DNA of 64,000 nt from the NCBI GenBank assembly GCA_032622095.1, contig CP136064.1:254512484-254576483 (forward strand), in the 5' to 3' direction. Positions 58,467 through 64,000 of the stretch are shown piece after piece. Each line of letters opens with the position of its first letter. Positions within the stretch are counted from its first letter, which is position 1. The stretch is from Siphonodentalium dalli. Taxonomy: Eukaryota; Mollusca; Scaphopoda; Gadilida; Siphonodentaliidae. A program made the position numbers and the translations under genes. The notes under the pieces are model-generated. The model did no database searches, was not told where the DNA came from, and worked only from the letters and a program-made list of their open reading frames with translations.

Positions 58467-58503
58467 TAGCCCGTCCCATATGGATTCCATATGGGACGGG
58501 CTA
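58467..58503. repeat. 37-bp near-perfect palindrome
   Basis: TAGCCCGTCCCATATGGA pairs with TCCATATGGGACGGGCTA. A further CCATATGGGA precedes it. Confidence 0.95.
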
Positions 58504-58588
58504 CAAAGATGACGACCCCATGTCTCCTGATATGCTTCTACCAACGGAGCGTCCTCATTGGTCGATCCAACCAGGTGACATGATAATA

Positions 58589-58880
58589 CATAATATGCTC
58601 ACACTTCTTGAACATGATCATAAGACCAATCTTGTTGGCGTCCAGCAATCGTCTCACCGAACAGATCCAAGCAGATGATAACAATACACACGGTGCTAGT
58701 TTGTGGGAATGTGTCATCATAGTGGAAATGAAATTGGACCATGACTGCACAGCCCCTTATTTTGGTATGTTTTAGATTCAGAGAGGAATTAATGTGTGGC
58801 TTTGCTTTCCTTGTGTGCTAAGATTGTATGTTTCCATCCGTTTGGAAGCTGTTCTTAATCAACTGGACCAGGCGTGTACC
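58589..58880. repeat. Inner end of the left arm of the giant repeat
   Basis: Aligns with 59,905-60,210. Both strands' short frames (e.g. minus STMMTHSHKLAPCVLL) match the plus frame PTIMAHVHKLALRVLF of the other arm. Confidence 0.75.
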
Positions 58881-58899
58881 ATTGGCTACTACTGTATAA

Positions 58900-59216
58900 G
58901 CCCCACCCAGACTGGGGTGTAGTCTTAAAGGCGATGCCTTTGATAGTTGGCTGATATGTCATACTTACGCTGGGTGGTGGTCGGTATGTTTTAAGAAAGT
59001 ACAAATGCCATCAACACAAGGGTGAAATGTTCAACGCGAAGAACATCCAGAGGAATGTTACGTTGATGAGCTCTGGCATTCAGTTCAACATACGTTGGGC
59101 ACACCAAGTGATTTCTTGGTAACATCACCATTGCGACCATTGTCCTACACGAGACATTAACTACTAACTTATAAAGTTATATATATATATATATTAAAGA
59201 TTGTATATTTAATAAG
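58900..59216. other. Loop of the giant repeat, no gene recognised
   Basis: Contains GCCCCACCCAGACTGGGGTG mini-palindrome (about 58,898-58,920). Confidence 0.4.
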
Positions 59217-59432
59217 GTGTGGTAAGATTGTATTTCCACATCCGTTTCGAAGCCATTCTGATTCATCAACTTGACCAGACGTACAATTCATCAACTTGAC
59301 CAGACGTACAATCCGTGGTAAGATTGTATTTCCACATCCGTTTCGAAGCCATTCTGATTCATCAACTTGACCAGACGTACAATTTTGTCTGGATAATACT
59401 ATGCTAGCCTCCCTCAAAACAGTCGGATGGAC

Positions 59433-59466
<34 letters not shown>

Positions 59467-59581
59467 CTTTATATACGTCTGGTCAAGTTGATGAATCAGA
59501 ATGGCTTCGAAACGGATGTGGAAATACAATCTTACCACACCTTATTAAAGGTGTTACCATTTATTTCAACCCAACTATATA

Positions 59582-59657
<76 letters not shown>

Positions 59658-59985
59658 TATATGATCATAAAGGTCGCGTTCCCCAACGTCCACAGCCATT
59701 GCCATCGATACTATAAATTGTGCTTTAAATACATAGTGAAACAAATGCACCACAGTTCCTGATATTTTCTTGAATAATACCGCCCACATACTGACACTAA
59801 CCCTGCGAGAGGATAACAAAAACACATACCTTCATGCCATAAAGACATATCCTTTAGTCCATCCGACTGTTTTGAGGGAGGCTAGCATAGTATTATCCAG
59901 ACAAAATTGTACGTCTGGTCAAGTTGATGAATCAGAATGGCTTCGAAACGGATGTGGAAATACAATCTTACCACACCAAAAATAA
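59217..59985. repeat. Nested inverted copies of a 65-bp block around (TA)n tracts
   Basis: The block GGTAAGATTGTATTTCCACA...TTGACCAGACGTAC occurs direct at about 59,219 and 59,317 and inverted at about 59,474-59,538 and 59,909-59,976. A longer pair, 59,315-59,433 and 59,856-59,976, is nearly perfect over about 120 bp. (TA)n at 59,177-59,194, 59,437-59,465 and 59,574-59,655. Confidence 0.9.
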
Positions 59986-62075
59986 ACCGACACGCATTAT
60001 ATATCTTAACAATGCACCAGGTATAGGGGTTGTGTACACCATGGCCCATTTCATTCCCACTATCATGGCGCATGTCCACAAACTAGCACTGCGAGTATTG
60101 TTCTTGTCGGCTGGGAGATATTCGACGAGACAACTGCTGGACGTCACACGGTTTGCTTGGGATCATGGTCAAGAAGTGTGGGTAGTCGGTATATTATGGT
60201 CTTCTCCTTAGCAGAAATACATCTGTCCAAGGAAAAGAGACAGCTAGCAACCTTCGAAACACTGTCAAATTTGTCCACTGAGTTTGAGTTCGCTAAATTT
60301 GTGAGTTGACGAACCATCTATTGAGAAGTGACTAGCTAACTGGTTCGCCAGGTGTGCATGTCGTTATCCCCATGGGGGTATGAGACACATACATATAGAT
60401 GACCGTCTGTAAGCTTGTATACTCATCGACCATATACCTTCCTAGTTCAAGATGACGCACAAATCCCATATTTAGCAAATATTTAAAGTCGTAAGCTAGA
60501 CACCGGAAAATGAGCTATTTGAAACGTTATGATTAGAGGGACCCTTCTCCCAGGTGAATACTTTGTCGGTGTGAGCGACCTAGATTTATCAGACAAAGCA
60601 ATGGAAGCAGGTCCTGATAATTATGGACGTGACGTGGCAAATCAGAATCTGTTATCACGTAATTATTGTTCTGATATGATTATTTGGCGCACCTACGGTT
60701 ACGGCCATTATCGGCGCTGAGTGGAGAATGGATTTAGAAATGCCACATCGCGATATTAATTGTGGGTTTTCATCTTTCCAGAAGGATACGAGCTATGTCA
60801 TGCGTTTTGGTACGTTTAAGTTGAACGAATAGATGGTTTATGTACAGTTTCGTCCATACATACCGATATTATGACAAAACGTTGAAATTAGCATGTTATA
60901 ATATCGACTTATAATATTTCATATCAATATTCCACATCAACATGCAATGGTGGGTAGAAATCGCGAAACAATAATGCCCATCGTAAGAAAGTAAAGGAAT
61001 GCAGGCGTGTTTTCAAATTTCGGTCGCCATTTTGGCCACCATCTTCGATTTGGAAAACCATTTCTTGCATGAGATGTAAGGTAATTACTACATCTCAGTA
61101 TTCCAACTCAACTGTAAGCATGGGTGGAGTTGTCTCTACAATAATGCCCAATGATGTGAATGTGAGGGAATTTCGGTGATTTTTCAGAATATATCCGCCA
61201 TTGTGGGCGCCATTTTGGATTTGGGGGACTTTTATTTAGAAATGGTACAAGGAAAGTTCTTCGCCTAAGTGTTCCCAACTCACAATTGTAAGTAGGTGTG
61301 GAGTTGTTTGGATTTATCATGACAATAATGCTCACTGATGTTAAAATCAGCGATTTTAGGCGATTTTTTATTTCTGGTGGCCATTTTGGCCGCCATTTTG
61401 GATTAGGGTGAATATTTCTCAACTCAGGTATAAGAGGAATCCTAGCTCGACTTTCACCTGCATAGATATATGCATGGGTGTTGTTATGATAGCAATAACA
61501 TTCATTGATTCGAAACATTACATCGCGTTATTAGCGTTGATTCGGTTTTGACCTATTATACCGGCATTTGGGTAAACGTGATATCGGACAAAAATATCCC
61601 ACAATGAATGTATTTTATGGTCCCCATGTCTTCGACAATGACTCTTCTATACGATAAATGTATAACATCATACCAAAATGCCAATATTTTCCCACAGAGA
61701 CAAACGAAAGGCGGTGAAATGACAGAAAAATATCATATTTTCACATTCCGGCGGCCATCTTGGCCGCCATATTGGATTCTGGTGTCGGATTTTTGGCTAA
61801 GTTGTAAGGGTTGTATATTAGCATAACGAATCGAGCGGAAAACAAGACCGCATATGATAGCATCTTTAATATAAGGGCGATCAAAGAGACCTGGTGCATA
61901 TAAAAAAAATGGCCGCCATCTTGTATGGAGTCTCTGCGGCCACTTTTTTCTCCTGTTAACAGACGAAAGAAATTAGAGGAGAAATTAAGAAAAAAATTAG
62001 TGGAGTGAAGTTGAGTCCTGGTGGGGGGGTGCAGAGGTCGACCAATATCCCCTGGACTATTTGTGTCTTTGTCAT
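59905..62075 (-). repeat. Right, uninterrupted arm of the giant inverted repeat
   Basis: Contains the mirrored subrepeats with GCCGCCATCTTG-type motifs (61,020-61,920). Short frames are not conserved as proteins between the arms, so no coding function is inferred. Confidence 0.85.
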
Positions 62076-62280
62076 AAAACGAGTGATAGTTTTGATTTGT
62101 TTTAAAGTGATATAATTGGAGAATTGAATAACCTAGTTTAGATGTGCAATTTAGCATTTCTGACTCATTTCTAGTTAACACGTTCACTGCCGAAAACCAA
62201 CGGGTAATTCCATCACGTCTGCCAACATAGGATTGCATGTTTTGCCGATAGTACTTGGTGTATTACGTATGTAAGAGTGA

Positions 62281-62675
62281 TGGTTCGACCAATATCGTGT
62301 TATATGATGCTGAAACATGTCATAAGGCTACTACGAGATAAATCGTAACAAGTCGTCAACTGGGCTGGAATTTATCAGTGTTTCATCGCTGGTGCCAGCT
62401 ACGAGTTATCTCGTAGGTAAATACAATTACGTTTTCAACGACTTAGATGACGAAAAATGTATACAGGTTCATGTACAAGCATATTGTGTATAAAAACCGG
62501 TAAATGAATTTATATACAATCATCGGTACACTCTACGTCGCCTAAGACGTCGAAAACGTAATATGTATTTACGGCACCACTGGTAAATTCCGTCCCAGGT
62601 ACCGACTACGAGTTATCTTGTAGTAGCTTTATAAAACATTTCAACATCATATAACGCAATTTTGGTCGACTAAAG
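62281..62675. mobile_element. Foldback, about 390 bp
   Basis: GGTTCGACCAATATCGTGTT...GGCTACTACGAGATAAA at the left pairs with TACGAGTTATCTTGTAGTAG...AACGCAATTTTGGTCGAC at the right. The stem includes TACGTTTTCAACGACTTAG / CTAAGACGTCGAAAACGTA in the interior. Confidence 0.85.
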
Positions 62676-63330
62676 TTATATAAAACATGAAAATGCTTTT
62701 ACACTGTTGTACACACATTGCCAGGGAAATGAACTTAATTGCGTGCATGATTAAACAAGCCACATGTATCAGCTTGTGCTGTTGTGCATACACTTGATCT
62801 ATGGCTAGTTTGAGCTTCCAGCAGCTTGTGACACTATATCCGAATTCTTCAATTGTCGGAATTTACAAGATGTGTAATAAACATAGAACTATGTATAGCC
62901 GATAATAAGATTTGTTAGAATTTAGACATTACTAGTAGCGCACGCAAGCAGGGCGATGATTTCTAAACAATCTCAACATACATGTATGCGTTGTCCTCTT
63001 ACATGTTACACAGCCAAGTTTAGATATTTAGTGGACCATTCAGTGGCTTGTACCCATCCCTCAAACAATGGGGTGCATTATCACTATATAGCCAATATAA
63101 TGATACATTATCAACAATACGATACATATCACGATACACTAAATTGGTGTTTCCAAATGAATACAGCCAGAGTTATCAGAAGCAACAAGTTTATAACTTC
63201 AGGAGAGGTAAGATTCATTTTAAACTAAAATAACTAATCTACCGGTACTATATATTTTTGGAACTTCTGTCTATATATGTGTGTGTTATAGACTCGAAAA
63301 CTGCTTGACTGGTTCGACTCATATTTGGTA
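62676..63330. other. No gene recognised
   Basis: Short frames only. TATCACGATACA-type near-repeats at 63,090-63,140. Confidence 0.4.
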
Positions 63331-63334
63331 TGCA

Positions 63335-63620
63335 GGTGACCATGTCCTTGACCTCACTCATATGCGCTCATATAGGCATGTTTCTGGGCCTCGACCTCGA
63401 CTCAAATTTGGTATGTAGGCCAACGTTGATACCAGGCTCAATATGGTCGGGTCCAATTTCACGTGCTACCGTGTCCTTGACCTCGCTCATATTGGCATGT
63501 TTCTGGACCTTGACCGATCCAACTCAAATTTGGTGTTTAGTTCTACTTTGATACCGGGCTGCCCGGGCACAATATGGGCGGGTCCAATTTCATGTGCGAC
63601 CGTGTCCTTGACCTCGTTCA
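63335..63620. repeat. About 131-bp tandem repeat, 2.2 units
   Basis: GTGTCCTTGACCTCRCTCAT, ..GGCATGTTTCTGG.., CTCAAATTTGGTRT and GGGTCCAATTTCA recur with starts near 63,339, 63,469 and 63,601. Confidence 0.85.
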
Positions 63621-64000
63621 TGTATTCTCATATAGAATATTATTATTGTGCAAATGTATTGTCAGATAACCACTCTATTTCCAGAAATACCTGTTTATCT
63701 CCTGTAAATTAGATTTTTGGCATATACGACATTTTGGAAGCCCACCATGGAATGCAGTCATCATAGAATGTATGACTTTATGAACATGCTATTTTAACAC
63801 GGGACACCTTGCGTATATCCATAATAGACATACTTCCTGACTATTATAGCTTCAGTATATAACGCATACTATTCCAAAGGCATGCATGTAGCCAGCTAGC
63901 CGCTAGTGATTATTGAGAAAAAGAATGGTATATGATAGAAACTGTTGTTTGGTTGATTAGGGTTTATCGTCGTTTCAGCCGCTAGGCCTTGTTACGATTT
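63621..64000. other. No gene recognised
   Basis: AT-rich to the window end. Confidence 0.4.

Larger units (their letters stand above)
55838..58588 (-). mobile_element. 2.75-kb insert carrying a dead Crypton-type recombinase
   Basis: Limits are defined by the interruption of the giant repeat. CATAATAT flanks it on both sides (55,829-55,836 and 58,589-58,596). The left end is a 142-bp palindrome, the right part has a 37-bp palindrome, and the minus strand encodes a DUF3504/Crypton-like recombinase relic. Confidence 0.65.
52455..62075. repeat. Giant inverted repeat (about 9.6 kb overall)
   Basis: Left arm segments 52,455-54,230, 55,615-55,837 and 58,589-58,880 align in order and reverse complement with the uninterrupted right arm 59,905-62,075. 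Anchors include CCAGGAGATATTGG/CCAATATCCCCTGG, ATTCTGATTTGCCAC/GTGGCAAATCAGAAT, AGAAGGGTCCC/GGGACCCTTCT, GGGGATAACGACATG/CATGTCGTTATCCCC and GTGCTAGTTTGTGG/CCACAAACTAGCAC. The two gaps in the left arm are the LINE and the Crypton-bearing insert. Confidence 0.9.

Noticed and set aside
60529..60720. Plus-strand ORF with YFVGVSDLDLSDKA
   Set aside because: Lies in the right arm of the giant repeat; the matching left-arm DNA does not preserve the protein.
1..64000. CRISPR array, bacterial operon or prophage
   Set aside because: Tandem arrays lack unique spacers; gene structure, LINEs, splice sites and base composition are metazoan.

Overview
This window looks like a piece of a metazoan nuclear genome, most likely a marine invertebrate (lophotrochozoan or mollusc-like), although the taxon is inferred only from style. 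The grounds are very low gene density, short exons with GT/AG borders, decayed CR1/Jockey-type LINEs, a Crypton-type recombinase relic, Helitron-like and TTAA-flanked non-autonomous elements, foldback palindromes and several minisatellite arrays. There is no bacterial gene organisation, rRNA or CRISPR array.

Genes. (1) On the minus strand between about 12.8 and 5.7 kb, four short exons join with matching splice phase. They read as the prodomain and first strand of the catalytic domain of a secreted ADAM/ADAMTS-like (reprolysin) metalloprotease, including a furin-type RSKR site. Its large intron holds a 59-bp satellite of 29 units. (2) On the minus strand at 47.0-45.7 kb lies an F-box/LRR protein ORF with a 3' splice acceptor just upstream. 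A second ORF follows in the same frame after a single TGA, and a third follows in another frame. (3) Weaker exon-like islands lie at 26.8-25.4 kb (membrane protein, minus), 43.2 kb (signal-peptide exon, minus) and 34.1 kb (possible 3' exon, plus).

Mobile DNA and repeats fill most of the rest. Left part: a double-hairpin MITE family (2.1, 7.3, 9.7, 22.0, 22.3, 27.3 kb), TTAA-flanked elements (2.06-2.43, 22.26-22.63, 27.16-27.40, 47.17-47.62 kb), the 59-bp satellite (7.96-9.67 kb) and a 2.6-kb foldback element with about 400-bp arms (13.8-16.4 kb). Centre: a 5'-inverted LINE relic (17.3-19.2 kb), a 30-bp array (19.7-20.3 kb), a hAT-like element with 65-bp perfect terminal repeats and an 8-bp target duplication (30.26-31.63 kb), a 0.46-kb tandem pair with a 509-bp GC-rich foldback inserted in one copy (35.3-36.8 kb), a 60-bp satellite open on both strands (37.75-39.13 kb) and two Helitron-like elements tail to tail in a (TA)n tract (40.09-41.94 kb).

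Right part: from about 52.46 to 62.07 kb the window is one giant inverted repeat. The right arm is uninterrupted (about 2.2 kb). The left arm was split twice, by a 5'-truncated LINE (54.23-55.61 kb) and by a 2.75-kb insert carrying a disabled Crypton recombinase (55.84-58.59 kb). The arms carry tandem subrepeats with YY1-like AAGATGGCGGC motifs. A further foldback lies at 62.3-62.7 kb.
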